Positions 22,740-33,638 of a stretch of DNA of 38,345 bases are shown here, piece by piece. The position numbers and the translations under genes are program-made. Under the pieces are notes generated by a model, which ran no database searches, was not told where the DNA came from, and saw only the letters and a list, made by a program, of their open reading frames with translations. The stretch lies in contig JAJZVM010000034.1 in assembly GCA_021845645.1 (NCBI GenBank), positions 1 through 38,345 on the forward strand, given 5' to 3'. Numbering within the stretch: the stretch's first letter is position 1; each line of letters starts with the position of its first letter. This stretch comes from Bacillota bacterium. Its GTDB lineage: Bacteria; Bacillota_E; JAJZYS01; JAJYTV01.

Positions 22740-23981
22740 TCAGGCCAGTTCCGGATACAGCGGAAAACGCCGGCACAGCGCGAGGGACTGCTCGTGGATC
22801 TCGGCGAGACGCTCGGAGCTGTGGCGCCCCCGGATCGCCTCGTCGATCATGCCGCCGATCTCGCGCATCTCCTGGGCGCGGACGCCGCGCGTCGTCACGG
22901 CCGCCGTGCCGATGCGGACACCGCTCGTGACGAAGGGCGAGCGCCTCTCGCCGGGAACCGTGTTCTTGTTCACCGTCATTCCCGCCTGCTCGAGCGCCGC
23001 CTCGGCATCCTTGCCTGTGAGGTCGTCACGGTCGACGAAGGACATCAGGAGGAGATGGTTGTCCGTACCGCCCGAGACGAGCCGGTAGCCGCGCCGCATG
23101 AGCTCCTCGGCCAGGGCCTGGGCGTTGTCGCGCACCGCCTGCTGGTAGGCCTTGAACTCGGGTCGCATCGCCTCGCCGAAGGCGACGGCCTTGGCCGCGA
23201 TGATATGCTCGAGCGGGCCGCCCTGCAGCCCGGGGAAGACAGCCTTGTCGACCGCCGGTCCGAGTTCGCGCGACGCCAGGATGAAGCCTCCGCGCGGTCC
23301 GCGCAGCGTCTTGTGCGTCGTCGATGTCACGATATCGGCGTAGCCCACCGGCGAGGGATGCTCGTCAGCCGCCACGAGCCCCGCGATGTGTGCCATGTCC
23401 ACCATCAGCCTGGCGCCCGCCTTGTCGGCGATCTGCCTGAGGCGCGGGAAGTCTATGATGCGCGGGTAGGCGGAGGCACCTGCGACGATGAGCTTCGGGC
23501 GATGCTCCTGCGCGAGCGCCTCGATCTCGTCGTAGTCGATCCGCTCCGTCTCCGGGTTCAGACCGTAGGCGACGAAGCGGTAATCCTGTCCCGAGAAGTT
23601 CACCGGGCTGCCATGGGTCAGGTGGCCGCCCTCGCTCAGCTTCATGCCGAGCACGGTGTCGCCGGGCTTGATCAAGGCGTGGTACGCGGCCATGTTGGCC
23701 GGCGCGCCGGCGTGCGGCTGGACGTTGGCGTACTCAGCGTGGAAAAGCGCGCAGGCGCGGTTGCGCGCCAGCTCCTCGACCTGATCGACCACGTGGCAGC
23801 CGCCGTAGTAGCGATGGCCGGGGTAGCCCTCGGCATACTTGTTGGTCAGGACGCTGCCCATGGCCTCGAGGACCGCGGGCGAGGTGAAGTTCTCCGATGC
23901 GATCAGCTCAAGCGTCTCGCGCTGGCGGTTCAACTCGGCGCCGATCAGGCGCCGGATCTCCGGGTCGGTATCAGCGAGCAA
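22740..23981 (-). CDS. glyA: Serine hydroxymethyltransferase
   Basis: PLP enzyme interconverting serine plus tetrahydrofolate with glycine plus methylene-tetrahydrofolate; 413 residues, standard length. Seen: ELIASENF, the [15 protein letters not shown] segment, and the PLP lysine (about residue 224) in [12 protein letters not shown]. The start is TTG at 23981 with AAGGAGG 9 bases upstream; the open frame above it overlaps lipM and is a shadow. It overlaps the end of lipM by 11 bases. As last gene of the glycine cleavage unit it closes the cycle between serine, glycine and one-carbon units. Confidence 0.97.
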   Translation of the reverse strand: MLADTDPEIRRLIGAELNRQRETLELIASENFTSPAVLEAMGSVLTNKYAEGYPGHRYYGGCHVVDQVEELARNRACALFHAEYANVQPHAGAPANMAAYHALIKPGDTVLGMKLSEGGHLTHGSPVNFSGQDYRFVAYGLNPETERIDYDEIEALAQEHRPKLIVAGASAYPRIIDFPRLRQIADKAGARLMVDMAHIAGLVAADEHPSPVGYADIVTSTTHKTLRGPRGGFILASRELGPAVDKAVFPGLQGGPLEHIIAAKAVAFGEAMRPEFKAYQQAVRDNAQALAEELMRRGYRLVSGGTDNHLLLMSFVDRDDLTGKDAEAALEQAGMTVNKNTVPGERRSPFVTSGVRIGTAAVTTRGVRAQEMREIGGMIDEAIRGRHSSERLAEIHEQSLALCRRFPLYPELA

Positions 23982-24693
23982 TTTGGGGTTCCTCCTTCGG
24001 CCGATCGGCCCACCAATTCGCGAACGCCCGCGCGAGGGCGCTGCGCACCTCGCGCCGGCTCGGCTCCCGGCCGACGGCCTCCGCCAGATCGATAGCCCGG
24101 CGCCGCATCGCCGCTTCGTATCCCTGGGGATCCCGCGCCCCGAATACCTGGGCCCAGAGTCGGTAGTCGAGGCGGAGCGGCAATGCGCCATGCTGCAGCA
24201 GCACACCGAGGTGGCGGACCTGCGCCGATCCGAGGAGCTTGCGCCCCCCCACCTCGATTTCGTACCACGACGGCTGCTGGAAGCAGTTCTCGTCCAGGCT
24301 GGGCTTGCCCGGGTCTCCCGCGAGCCCGACGTCCGCCCCCAGCTCCTGCAAGGCCGCGAGCAGAGGGCGGGCGATCTCGAGATAGGTCGCAACCACGTCC
24401 CCGGGCAGATCTCGTGCCGGCACGGCAAAGGCGTAGGTCACCTCATGCTGGTGCAGCACTGCCCTTCCGCCTGTGGGGCGGCGGACGAAGTCGACGCCGA
24501 GTTCCCTGAGACGCTGCGGCCGAAACGCCTGCGGCGACTGGCCGTAACCAATCGACAGCGTCGGCCGCCGCCAGCCGTAGAGGCGCAGGCGCGCCTGTCC
24601 GTCCCTGCGCACGAGGTCGGCGAGGGCGAGGTCCCGCGCCATGTTGTGGCGCCCGGACCGATCGCCCTCGCGCAGGATGAGGAGCTCAGCCAC
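23971..24693 (-). CDS. lipM: LipM-type octanoyltransferase / lipoate-protein ligase family
   Basis: A biotin/lipoate-attachment-fold enzyme of 240 residues that probably loads octanoate onto GcvH. Conserved [11 protein letters not shown] (about 71-81), catalytic Cys137 in ENCF and Lys152 in GRKLLGSAQ. The cysteine is the mark of the LipM/LipL octanoyltransferases; ATP-dependent LplA ligases lack it. Location between gcvPB and glyA fits a dedicated role in lipoylating the H protein of this operon. LipA, needed to insert sulfur, is not in the window. The GTG start overlaps the gcvPB stop by 8 bases. LipL (amidotransferase) is the main alternative, but LipL acts after GcvH is already octanoylated. 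Confidence 0.82.
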   Translation of the reverse strand: MAELLILREGDRSGRHNMARDLALADLVRRDGQARLRLYGWRRPTLSIGYGQSPQAFRPQRLRELGVDFVRRPTGGRAVLHQHEVTYAFAVPARDLPGDVVATYLEIARPLLAALQELGADVGLAGDPGKPSLDENCFQQPSWYEIEVGGRKLLGSAQVRHLGVLLQHGALPLRLDYRLWAQVFGARDPQGYEAAMRRRAIDLAEAVGREPSRREVRSALARAFANWWADRPKEEPQIAR

Positions 24694-26128
24694 CGAGCCG
24701 CTCGAGGAGCTTGGGCTGCTTGACGGCCCTCGCCTCGTCGAGCCGTCCCACGACCGTCTGGTGCGGAGCGGTCTTGACGTACTCCGGGTTCTCTCGGGCC
24801 TCGTCGACGATGCCGTTCAGCGTCCCCGCGAACGATGCGAGCGTCTCCTTGGTCTCGGTCTCCGTCGGCTCGACCATCATCGCCTCGTGGACGATGAGCG
24901 GAAAGTAGACTGTCGGCGGGTGGAAGTCGAAGTCGAGCAGGCGCTTCGCGATGTCGAGGGTCTTCACGCCCTTCCCGCGCACCAGGTCGTCGGGCGGCGC
25001 CACGACGAACTCGTGCTTGGGGATGCGGTCGAACGGCAGCACGAAGTGGTCCCTGATCAGGCTCAGGACGTAGTTGGCATTCAGCACCGCGTCGTCGGCG
25101 ACCTCGCGCAGCCCCTCGGGCCCCAGCGCGCGTATGTACGTGTAGGCGCGGACCAGGACGCCGAAGTTGCCGTAGAACGAGCGCATCTGGCCAATGCTGT
25201 GCGGGGCGTCGTAGCTGAGGTGGTAGCGGCCGTCCTGCTGCGTCACGACCGGAACGGGCAGGAACTCGGCCAGGTGGCGCTTGACGCCGACGGGCCCTGC
25301 GCCCGGACCGCCGCCGCCGTGCGGTGTGGAGAAGGTCTTGTGCAGGTTCAGGTGGACGATGTCGAAGCCCATGTCGCCCGGGCGCGAGTGGCCGAGCACG
25401 GCGTTCAGATTGGCGCCGTCGTAGTAGACCAGCCCGCCCTGGCCATGGATGATCTCGGCGATCTCGGCGATCCGCTCGTCGAAAACGCCGAGGGTGTTCG
25501 GGTTCGTGAGCATGAGCGCGGCCGTCTTCTCGGACGTGAGGGCCCGCAGGGCCTCGACGTCGACGCCGCCCCGCTCGTCCGACGGCACATGCACCACTTC
25601 GAAACCGGCCATGGCCGCCGTCGCCGGGTTCGTGCCATGCGCGGAGTCGGGGACGATGACCTGCGTGCGCGCCTTGTCGCCGCGCAGCTCATGGTAGGCG
25701 CGGACGATCAGGATGCCTGTGAGCTCGCCATGCGCGCCGGCGGCTGGTTGCAGCGACACGGCGTCCATGCCTGTGATCTCGGCGAGGTCCCGTTGCAGCT
25801 CCCACATCAGCTGCAGGGCGCCTTGCGCCGTCGCTTCGCCCTGGTACGGGTGGATCTGCGCGAAGCCCGGCAGGCGGGCCGTGTCCTCGTTGATCTTCGG
25901 GTTGTACTTCATCGTGCAGGAGCCGAGCGGGTAGAAGCCCGTATCGACACCGTAGTTGCGGCGGGAAAGGCCCGTGAAGTGGCGGACTGCCTGCACCTCG
26001 GAGAGCTCCGGGAGGGGCAGTTCGGAGCGGATCTCCGCTTCGGGCAGGAAGGCCCGCAGATCCACTTCGCGGCTGGGCAGGTATTCGGTGCCGCGCCCCG
26101 GCTGGTGTTCCTCGAAGATCGTCTTCAT
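24686..26128 (-). CDS. gcvPB: Glycine dehydrogenase (decarboxylating), P-protein subunit 2
   Basis: The PLP-carrying half of the split P-protein of the glycine cleavage system, 480 residues. It decarboxylates glycine and passes aminomethyl to the lipoyl arm of GcvH. The PLP lysine is in [31 protein letters not shown] and [10 protein letters not shown] are typical of the family. The ATG overlaps the gcvPA stop as ATGA, and the stop overlaps the lipM start by 8 bases. Full length, no defects seen. Confidence 0.97.
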   Translation of the reverse strand: MKTIFEEHQPGRGTEYLPSREVDLRAFLPEAEIRSELPLPELSEVQAVRHFTGLSRRNYGVDTGFYPLGSCTMKYNPKINEDTARLPGFAQIHPYQGEATAQGALQLMWELQRDLAEITGMDAVSLQPAAGAHGELTGILIVRAYHELRGDKARTQVIVPDSAHGTNPATAAMAGFEVVHVPSDERGGVDVEALRALTSEKTAALMLTNPNTLGVFDERIAEIAEIIHGQGGLVYYDGANLNAVLGHSRPGDMGFDIVHLNLHKTFSTPHGGGGPGAGPVGVKRHLAEFLPVPVVTQQDGRYHLSYDAPHSIGQMRSFYGNFGVLVRAYTYIRALGPEGLREVADDAVLNANYVLSLIRDHFVLPFDRIPKHEFVVAPPDDLVRGKGVKTLDIAKRLLDFDFHPPTVYFPLIVHEAMMVEPTETETKETLASFAGTLNGIVDEARENPEYVKTAPHQTVVGRLDEARAVKQPKLLERLGG

Positions 26129-27465
26129 GCCTCGACCCCCTGCAGCACGGCGAGGAGGCGCTTGATCTCCCCGGCTGTCCTCTTTTCCGTCACCGACAGC
26201 AGCATGTGGCCGGGCAGTTCGGGGTAGAACCGCTCGAGGTCGAGCGGTCCGAGCATGCCGGCCCCGAGCATCGCCGCCTGCACGTCCCCAACCTTGGCGC
26301 CTGTGCGCAGTGCGACCTCGAACGCGTAGGGGCCGGTGAAGGCCATGTCCATGCCCGAAATGCCCTGCGCACCGTCGCCGAGCAGATGGGCACCCTCGAT
26401 CGAGAGCGCCGCGGCCTGCCTGAGGCCGTGCGGACCGAGCAGTGTGGTGTAGATGGTCGCCGCGAGCGCCATCAGGCCCTGGTTCGTGCAGATGTTCGAC
26501 GTCGCCTTCTCGCGCCGGATGTGTTGCTCACGCGTCTGGAACGTCAGCACGTAACCCCTTCTGCCCTCATGGTCGGCCGTCTCGCCGACGATGCGTCCCG
26601 GCAGGCGCCTGAGGTATTCCTGGCGCACGGCCATGAAGCCGAGGTAGGGGCCGCCGAAGGATGGCGCGATGCCGAGCGCCTGTCCCTCGCCCACCGCGAC
26701 GTCGGCGCCGTAGGCCCCCGGCGTGCGGAGCACCGCAAGCGAGATCGGGTCCGCGACCGCGATGTAGAGGGCCCCCGCACCGTGCGCCGCGCCGACGAGG
26801 CTGTCGACGTCCTCCAGGAGGCCGAAGAAGTTCGGGTGCTGGACGATGACGCAGGCGGCGTCCGCCGCCGCCGTGGCCACATCGTCCGCTGCGGCGCGTC
26901 CGTCCCTGAGAGGCACCTCGACGACCTCAAGGCCGTGTCCGTGCGCGTAGGTGCGCAGCACGCTGCGGTATTGCGGGTCGACGGAGCGTGCCACGACGAT
27001 GCGTTTCCTGCCTGTCTGGCCCCAGGCCAGCATCGCCGCCTCGGCCACCGCCGTCGCGCCGTCGTACAGCGACGCCTGGGCGATGTCGAGGCCAGTCAGC
27101 GCGGCGATGAGGGACTGAAACTCGAAGATGGCCTGGAGCGTGCCCTGGCTGATCTCGGGCTGGTAGGGCGTGTAGGCGGTGTAGAACTCCGAACGCCTGA
27201 GCATCTCGCCCACGACGGACGGGATGTAGCGGTCGTAGCTGCCGCCACCGAGGAACGAGACGTATTGCTGCATGTCGAGGTCTTTGGCGGCGAGCTCCCC
27301 AAGGAGCGCCGCGACCTCGCTCTCCGAAAGTCCCTGCGGCAGGTTCAGCGGTCGTTCGAGACGCACCGACGCGGGCAGGTCGGAGAAGAGGTCCTCGACG
27401 GAGTCGACTCCGATCTGCCGCAACATCGCGCGCCGATCGTCCGCCGTATGCGGCGAGAAGCGCAT
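26125..27465 (-). CDS. gcvPA: Glycine dehydrogenase (decarboxylating), P-protein subunit 1
   Basis: The second half of the split P-protein, 446 residues, structurally PLP-fold but without the PLP lysine. Begins [15 protein letters not shown], and carries [11 protein letters not shown] and the [10 protein letters not shown] region typical of GcvPA. It forms the heterotetramer with GcvPB. The ATG at 27465 is 1 base after the gcvH stop, with GAGGGCGG upstream. The split form is usual in Bacillota and archaea, while most proteobacteria and actinobacteria have a single fused GcvP; this is a lineage clue. Confidence 0.97.
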   Translation of the reverse strand: MRFSPHTADDRRAMLRQIGVDSVEDLFSDLPASVRLERPLNLPQGLSESEVAALLGELAAKDLDMQQYVSFLGGGSYDRYIPSVVGEMLRRSEFYTAYTPYQPEISQGTLQAIFEFQSLIAALTGLDIAQASLYDGATAVAEAAMLAWGQTGRKRIVVARSVDPQYRSVLRTYAHGHGLEVVEVPLRDGRAAADDVATAAADAACVIVQHPNFFGLLEDVDSLVGAAHGAGALYIAVADPISLAVLRTPGAYGADVAVGEGQALGIAPSFGGPYLGFMAVRQEYLRRLPGRIVGETADHEGRRGYVLTFQTREQHIRREKATSNICTNQGLMALAATIYTTLLGPHGLRQAAALSIEGAHLLGDGAQGISGMDMAFTGPYAFEVALRTGAKVGDVQAAMLGAGMLGPLDLERFYPELPGHMLLSVTEKRTAGEIKRLLAVLQGVEA

Positions 27466-27466
27466 G

Positions 27467-27849
27467 TCAGTGCCCGCCCTCCTGCAGCGCCCCGTACGCC
27501 TGTGCGTCGAGCAGGGACTGCACCTCGGCCTCGTCGCCGAACTCGATCTCGACGATCCAGCCCTGGCCGTACGGGTCCTGGTTGACGAGTTCGGGCTTGT
27601 CGACGAGGTCGTGGTTGACGGCGAGGACCTTGCCGGAGATCGGCGCGAACACGTCGGAGACGCTCTTCACCGACTCGACGACACCGAACGCCTCACCCTT
27701 CTTGACCTCGCGGCCAACTTCCGGCAGCTCCACGAACACGACGTCCCCGAGCTGGTCCTGCGCGAAGTCGGTGATGCCGATACGGGCGGACCTGCCATCG
27801 GGCCGCAGCCACTCGTGGTCCTCCGTGTAACGCAGTTCAGACGGTGTCT

Positions 27850-27853
<4 letters not shown>
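27467..27853 (-). CDS. gcvH: Glycine cleavage system H protein
   Basis: The lipoyl shuttle protein of the system, 128 residues. The lipoylated lysine is Lys63 in ESVKSVSD, within the beta-hairpin of a lipoyl domain. The start is GTG at 27853 with AGGAGG 8 bases upstream. The start overlaps the gcvT stop as GTGA. Likely substrate of the LipM-type enzyme encoded three genes downstream. Confidence 0.97.
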
Positions 27854-28965
<1,112 letters not shown>

Positions 28966-28972
28966 TTCCTTG

Positions 28973-29079
28973 CCTCCTGGGTCGCGCCGGCGACCCCATC
29001 TGCGATGCCCGGGCCGCCGACGGCGACCCGCTGCGCGAATCCGGACCGGTTCCGCGAGCCCCGGTCGCCAAAGGCAACC
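28973..29079 (-). promoter_or_regulatory. Hairpin-rich leader of the gcv operon, possible RNA switch
   Basis: Reading the minus strand, four stems lie before gcvT. H4 is GGTTGCC-TTT-GGCGACC (29079 to 29063). H3 pairs GACCGG with CCGGTC (29066-29061 with 29049-29044) and shares four bases with H4, so the two exclude each other. H2 is GGGTCGCC-GTC-GGCGGCCC (29029 to 29011). H1 is GGGTCGC-CGGC-GCGACCC (28996 to 28979) and ends directly at the AGGAGG of gcvT. The H4 arm GGCGACC is also complementary to GGTCGCC in H1 and H2. Consensus features of glycine riboswitches (CUCUCAGG and the CCGAAGGGG-type core) are absent. No U-tract, so control would be on translation. Confidence 0.45.
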
Positions 29080-29172
29080 TGCTGGTCCCACTCCGATCTT
29101 AGCCCAGTCTCCCCGCCATGATGTCGAACGCCCCCTCGGACCCGGAGCGTCCGCAGCTCGCGCGGTTGAACG

Positions 29173-30510
29173 TCAGACCGGATTGGGGCGCGGCCGCATC
29201 CCCCACAGCGGGAGCGTCGCAGCCAAGCCGAGGAACGCGATGATCCCTGCGGCCAGGAACAGGCTGGTGAAAGCCGGCAGCATGCCCGCATACACCACTG
29301 GTCCGATTGCCAAGCCAAGTGCCCTGAACGTCCCCAGGAGCGTCCGAGCCGGACCGGCCTGCGCCTTAGGCGCGAGTCCCAACACAAGATACTGCAACGG
29401 CGCTCCCATAGTAAGGCCCACACCGCCTCCGACGAGCAAAAGTCCGGCGATCGCGCCGGGAAGTCCCTGGAAGTTAGCCACGGCCGCCACCCCGCAAGCC
29501 ATGCCAAGAAACCCTGCCGCGAGCAGGAACCTGGGGGCCAGCCTGCGGGTCAGAGCGCCGCCGTAATAGGCTGTCGCCGCCATGCCCAAGGCCATGGGCA
29601 GCAAGGCCAGGCCGGAGGTCGCTTCGGACAGGCGCAGGGCGTCGATGGCGTAGAGCGGCACGAAGAGCGCCAGGGCCGTGGCGGCGGCGCCCAGGCTGCC
29701 GAGCAGGTAGACAAAGACGAGATGGCCGTCGCCACGGAAGATGGGCTGCGCGGCCGCGCGCTCCCACAAAACGAGATTCGGCACGAGCAGTACGCCGAAG
29801 ACGAGGCTTGCCCAGCCGAGCGGCAGCACGTGGCGGTACAGCATCTCGACGCCGAGCAGAAGGGCGGCGACCGCAAGGGCCATGAGCACCGCGCCATGGA
29901 TGTCGGGCCGCTCGTCCGACGGACCGGTTTCCGGGGTTACGAAGAGGACTGCCAGCACCGCGACGGCCAATCCCAAGGGTCCCGTCGCCAGGAAGAGCCA
30001 GCGCCAGCCGAAATCGGCCACGACGATGCCGCCGAGGGGCGCGGCCACGACCGCCGAAATGCCGTACCAGGCGCCCAGAGCCCCTCGCGGCAGCCCGTGC
30101 CCTTCCGGCGCGAACGCCTTGGCGACCTGCTGGCCCGCCAGGGGCACCAGCGCCGACGCTGCCAAGGCTTGCAGTCCCCGGCCGAGCAGCAGAATAAGCA
30201 AGCCGCCGCTGTATCCCGCCAGGAAGGACCCGGCCGCGAACAGCAGCCCACCCGCGGCGAACATGCGGCGCGGGCCGTAGCGGCCCTGCACACGGAACAG
30301 AACCGGCAGCGCAGCGCCGAAGACGATGGCGTAGAGCGTAACGACCCACGACGCAGCGGCCAGGGGCACGTGAAAGGCCTGCGCGATCGGCAGAAGACCG
30401 GGTGCGAGCAGACTCAGGTCGGCCGCACCCAGAAAGATGGCGAGGAGGAGAGTGGCTGAGAGCCCCCGCTGCGAGAGTGACAAAAAAGGGATCCCTCCAA
30501 ACCGGTTCAT
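29173..30510 (-). CDS. MFS transporter, DHA2/EmrB-like
   Basis: A major facilitator membrane transporter of 445 residues, almost entirely hydrophobic with about 12-14 predicted helices. The cytoplasmic loop GRYGPRRMFAAGG after helix 2 is the MFS motif A in altered form, and GRGLQALAASAL fits the fourth helix of drug:proton antiporters. Substrate unknown; drug or metabolite export is the family norm. The start is ATG at 30510 with a poor ribosome site; TTG nine codons on, behind GGAGGG, is a good alternative (436 residues). The long open frame beyond it is a shadow of the divergent radical SAM gene. About 170 bases separate the two divergent genes. Confidence 0.85.
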   Translation of the reverse strand: MNRFGGIPFLSLSQRGLSATLLLAIFLGAADLSLLAPGLLPIAQAFHVPLAAASWVVTLYAIVFGAALPVLFRVQGRYGPRRMFAAGGLLFAAGSFLAGYSGGLLILLLGRGLQALAASALVPLAGQQVAKAFAPEGHGLPRGALGAWYGISAVVAAPLGGIVVADFGWRWLFLATGPLGLAVAVLAVLFVTPETGPSDERPDIHGAVLMALAVAALLLGVEMLYRHVLPLGWASLVFGVLLVPNLVLWERAAAQPIFRGDGHLVFVYLLGSLGAAATALALFVPLYAIDALRLSEATSGLALLPMALGMAATAYYGGALTRRLAPRFLLAAGFLGMACGVAAVANFQGLPGAIAGLLLVGGGVGLTMGAPLQYLVLGLAPKAQAGPARTLLGTFRALGLAIGPVVYAGMLPAFTSLFLAAGIIAFLGLAATLPLWGMRPRPNPV

Positions 30511-30681
30511 GCGCCGCGACCAATTTCGCACGCAGATGCCGGATTTCCTTTCCGTTCGCCATTCTGCCCAAATCCGACCAGATGCGCCAGCGCGCCGGGT
30601 GGGACCGAATGAGCCTCGCGAAACACGGCTGGAAGTGCTAGTCTTCGGGGCAGTTTCGCCACCACGTGGGGGTATGTGTCC

Positions 30682-31800
30682 ATGTCCGTACAGCAGCAAG
30701 AGATCCGGTCGCCCTTCAGCGCGCGGCCGATGCTCGTGTTTTGGGAGACGACGAAGGCCTGCCTGCTCGCCTGCCGCCACTGCCGCGCCACGTCGCAGCC
30801 AAGTGCGTTGCCCGGTCAGCTCAGCACCGAAGAAGGGCTTCAGCTGTTGCGGCGCATCCGCGCCTTCGGCGACCCGCCGCCGGTTGTCGTCCTGACGGGC
30901 GGCGACCTCATCCTGCGCGACGACATCTTCGAGCTGATCGGCGAGGCCGCGCGCCTCGGCCTGCACGTCGCGGCAGCGCCCGCAGCCACCCCGCTGCTCG
31001 ACGAGGCGATGCTGCAGCGGCTCAAGGATGCCGGCGTCCAGTCCATCTCGCTGAGTCTGGACGCCCCGCGCGAGGTCCATGACAGTATCCGCGGCGTCCC
31101 CGGCACGTACGACCTCACGCTCGCCGCAACGCGGGCGGCGCTCAGAGTCGGCCTCAAGGTCCAGATCAACACCGTCGTCATGCGCTCCACCGCCGAGACC
31201 CTGCCCGACATCGCCAGTCTCCTCATAAGCGAGGGAGTGCCGATCTGGGAGGTGTTCTTCCTGATCGTCACCGGCCGCGCGGGCGGGAGCGACGCCCTGA
31301 GCCCCGCAGAACACGACGACGTCTGCCACTTCCTGCTCGACGCGTCGCGCTATGACGTGCTCGTCCGCACGGTAGAGGCTCCGTTTGTGCGCAGGGTCCT
31401 GCGCGAGCGCGAAAGGGGCCAGTTCGGAGAAGCGCTGCACCAGCGCCTCAGCTCGCGACTCGAGACCCTCGCGGGCCCGCCGCCCGGCCCGGTGCGCATG
31501 GGCACGCGCGGTACGCTCGACGGCGACGGCATCATCTTCATAGCGCACGACGGTGCGATTTCGCCCGGCGGTTTCCTGCCGCTCGAACTCGGCAGCGTCC
31601 GCCAGGACGACATCGTTTCCGTCTACCGCGAGCATCCGCTCCTGCAGCAGATCCGCCGCCGCGACCTGCACGGCCGCTGCGGCGAATGCGACTACCGCGC
31701 GATCTGCGGCGGCTCACGCGCGCGGGCGTTCGCGAGTTTCGGCGATCCCTTCGCTCCCGATCCCGCCTGTCCGCTCGGCGTGGGCTACGACGCTCAGTGA
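30682..31800 (+). CDS. Radical SAM/SPASM protein, AhbD/NirJ-like (BA_1875-type)
   Basis: A 372-residue radical S-adenosylmethionine enzyme. The [4Fe-4S] cluster motif CxxxCxxC is Cys27, Cys31, Cys34 in ACLLACRHC, preceded by MLVFWETTKA as in heme-synthesis AhbC/AhbD and NirJ. The C-terminus is a SPASM-type auxiliary cluster region: CGECDYRAICGGSRARAFA, then DPACPLG. This combination is found in a group of AhbD sister proteins (the BA_1875 family) whose substrate is not established. The ATG at 30682 has GGGGG 9 bases upstream. No heme gene or precursor peptide is nearby; the divergent neighbour is an MFS transporter. The stop overlaps the convergent tadC stop by 7 bases. Confidence 0.87.
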   Translation: MSVQQQEIRSPFSARPMLVFWETTKACLLACRHCRATSQPSALPGQLSTEEGLQLLRRIRAFGDPPPVVVLTGGDLILRDDIFELIGEAARLGLHVAAAPAATPLLDEAMLQRLKDAGVQSISLSLDAPREVHDSIRGVPGTYDLTLAATRAALRVGLKVQINTVVMRSTAETLPDIASLLISEGVPIWEVFFLIVTGRAGGSDALSPAEHDDVCHFLLDASRYDVLVRTVEAPFVRRVLRERERGQFGEALHQRLSSRLETLAGPPPGPVRMGTRGTLDGDGIIFIAHDGAISPGGFLPLELGSVRQDDIVSVYREHPLLQQIRRRDLHGRCGECDYRAICGGSRARAFASFGDPFAPDPACPLGVGYDAQ

Positions 31801-32681
31801 CGCAGGGCTTGGACGAACGAGAGCACGGCCGGACCCAGCAGCACGATGAACATGGCCGGGAAGATCAGGAAGATCAGCGGAAAGAGCATCTTGATCGGCA
31901 CCTTGAGCGCGGCCTCCTGAGCCCGCTGGCGCCTTAGGGCGCGTATCTGCTCGCTCTGCGCGCGCAGTACCGACGCGATGCCGACGCCCAGTTCGTCGGC
32001 CTGCACGACGGCGCTGACGAACGCGTCGAGATCCGGCAGGTCGAGGCGGCGCGCGAGGTCCCTGAGCGCCTCGACCCGTGGCCTGCCCAGTTGCAGTTCC
32101 CGCAGGAGACGTCCGAATTCTCCGGCCACCGGCTCGCCGAAGCGCCCCGTGACCCGCGCCAGGGCCGCGTCGAAGCCGAGGCCCGCCTCCACGGAGACCG
32201 AGAGCAGGTCCATCACGTCCGGCAGATGACGCAGCATCGCCTGCTGCCGCATGCTGGCCCGCCGCGCGAGCCAGAAGTCCGGGATGCGCCAGCCCAGCAG
32301 GGCGAGGGCGAGACCGATCAGGATGGCGATGCCGCCGAAGAGGGCCGGCAGGATGCCGACGATGCCGAGCAGGAAACGGCTTGCGAGCAACACGCCGGGA
32401 CTGGTCGGGTTGCCGGCGCGCTCGAGTCGGCGCCGCAGGATGTCGCCCTGGCGCTGGGGCAGGTGGCGCAGCAGCGTCTGCGAGACTTCGTCGACGATCG
32501 GGCGCAGGAAGCGGTCGGCGAAGCCGCGCTCGAGCGCCTGGGCCGATGTCTGGCCACCGCGATGGCGCACGACGCGCTCCAGTTGCTGCCGCTCGAGTTC
32601 CTGCACGGCGCCCGGCGCGACGATGTAGAGTCCGAGGCTGTAGCCGAGGACCAGGGCGAGCACGATGGCGATGATCTGCAT
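31794..32681 (-). CDS. tadC: Tad pilus inner-membrane platform protein TadC
   Basis: Type II secretion F-domain protein, 295 residues, which together with TadB forms the membrane platform of the Flp pilus machine. Membrane segments are at about 3-22, at 100-135 as a pair, and at the C-terminus (MLFPLIFLIFPAMFIVLLGPAV). The conserved F-domain core lies between them (LPDVMDLLSVSVEAGLGFDAAL). ATG with GAGGTGTAGG upstream, 3 bases after the tadB stop. Last gene of the pilus operon in this window, ending in a 7-base convergent overlap with the radical SAM gene, and with no hairpin of its own. Confidence 0.92.
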   Translation of the reverse strand: MQIIAIVLALVLGYSLGLYIVAPGAVQELERQQLERVVRHRGGQTSAQALERGFADRFLRPIVDEVSQTLLRHLPQRQGDILRRRLERAGNPTSPGVLLASRFLLGIVGILPALFGGIAILIGLALALLGWRIPDFWLARRASMRQQAMLRHLPDVMDLLSVSVEAGLGFDAALARVTGRFGEPVAGEFGRLLRELQLGRPRVEALRDLARRLDLPDLDAFVSAVVQADELGVGIASVLRAQSEQIRALRRQRAQEAALKVPIKMLFPLIFLIFPAMFIVLLGPAVLSFVQALRH

Positions 32682-32684
32682 GAC

Positions 32685-33638
32685 CTACACCTCGATGCGC
32701 ACGACGCGACTCAGCACGAAGAATCCCAGGAGCTCGAACAACGCTGCCAGGACGAGCAGCGTCCGCCCGATGCCAGGCTGAAACATCGGGCCGACGAAGC
32801 TCGGGGCGATGAGGCCCATCAGCAGGAGCAGGCCGACCGGCAGGAGGCCGATGATCAGGGAAGACATCCTGCCCTGGGCGGAGAGCGCGCGCACCTCGGC
32901 CTGGAGGCGGACCCGCTCGCGAATCGTCTGCTGGATGCGGTCGAGCACCTCCGCCAGGTTGCCACCCACCTGGCGCTGGATCTGGACCGCCGTGACCATC
33001 AGGTTCAAATCGGCCGATCCTGCCCGCACCGCGAGGTTTTCGAGCGCCTCGTCGACGGGAACGCCGACGCGCGTCTCGGCGAGCAGACGCTCGAATTCCT
33101 GGCCGAGCGGCCCCTTGGTCTGCCTTGCGCAAGCGTCGAGGGCCTGCAGCAAGGAGAAGCCGGCCCGCAATGCGCTCGCCGTGCTGCCGAGAGCGTCCGG
33201 CAGGGCCTGGGCGATCTGCTTGTGCCGCTCCTGCGACCTTGTGGCGAGGAACAGGGTCGGCAGGGCCATGCACCCGAGGGCGAGCAAGAAGAGGGCCCCG
33301 CCGCCGAGCAGCGCCGCAATCGCGAGACCGACCAGGCCGAGGCCAAGGCTGAGCATGATGAACTCGCCGACGCGCAGATCGAGGTCCGCAGCGCGCAGCC
33401 GGGCCTCGAGACGCTGCACCAGAGCCCGGTGCAGTACGACGGACTCGAGCGCGGCAGCCAGCCTTTTGCGCGGTGACTCATCCGGCCCGGACCGCGCCAC
33501 CTCCTCCACCACCTGGGCCGCGCCGCGCCGCACGGTCCTGTGCAGCTGCCGCAGCACCTGCGGGTCCGGAGCCAAAACGGCCCAGATGCCCAGGAACGCG
33601 GAGAGGAACACGAGCGCCAGAAGTATCTCCCTAAACAT
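32685..33638 (-). CDS. tadB: Tad pilus inner-membrane platform protein TadB
   Basis: Partner F-domain protein of TadC, 317 residues. N-terminal helix (ILLALVFLSAFLGIWAV), two central helices around 90-125, and C-terminal helices; the F-domain core contains LPDALGSTASALRAGFSLLQAL and QVGGNLAEVLD. The ATG at 33638 sits inside the end of tadA (8-base overlap); a GTG four codons earlier is possible. Expected to interact with the ATPase TadA to push pilin subunits into the growing fibre. Confidence 0.92.
   Translation of the reverse strand: MFREILLALVFLSAFLGIWAVLAPDPQVLRQLHRTVRRGAAQVVEEVARSGPDESPRKRLAAALESVVLHRALVQRLEARLRAADLDLRVGEFIMLSLGLGLVGLAIAALLGGGALFLLALGCMALPTLFLATRSQERHKQIAQALPDALGSTASALRAGFSLLQALDACARQTKGPLGQEFERLLAETRVGVPVDEALENLAVRAGSADLNLMVTAVQIQRQVGGNLAEVLDRIQQTIRERVRLQAEVRALSAQGRMSSLIIGLLPVGLLLLMGLIAPSFVGPMFQPGIGRTLLVLAALFELLGFFVLSRVVRIEV

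Noticed and set aside
24641..26227. 528-codon plus-strand open frame over gcvPB, and a similar one (26206-27585) over gcvPA
   Set aside because: Compositional shadows in Arg/Gly/Asp-rich frames; gcvPB and gcvPA are unmistakable on the minus strand.
28966..29172. Glycine riboswitch upstream of gcvT
   Set aside because: The conserved glycine aptamer sequences (such as CUCUCAGG and the CCGAAGGGG-type segment) were not found on the minus strand; the region is reported as an unclassified structured leader instead.
30511..30681. Promoters in the gap between the MFS and radical SAM genes
   Set aside because: Candidates (TGCTAGTCT on plus, TTGGGC with GGAAAT on minus) match the consensus too weakly to list.
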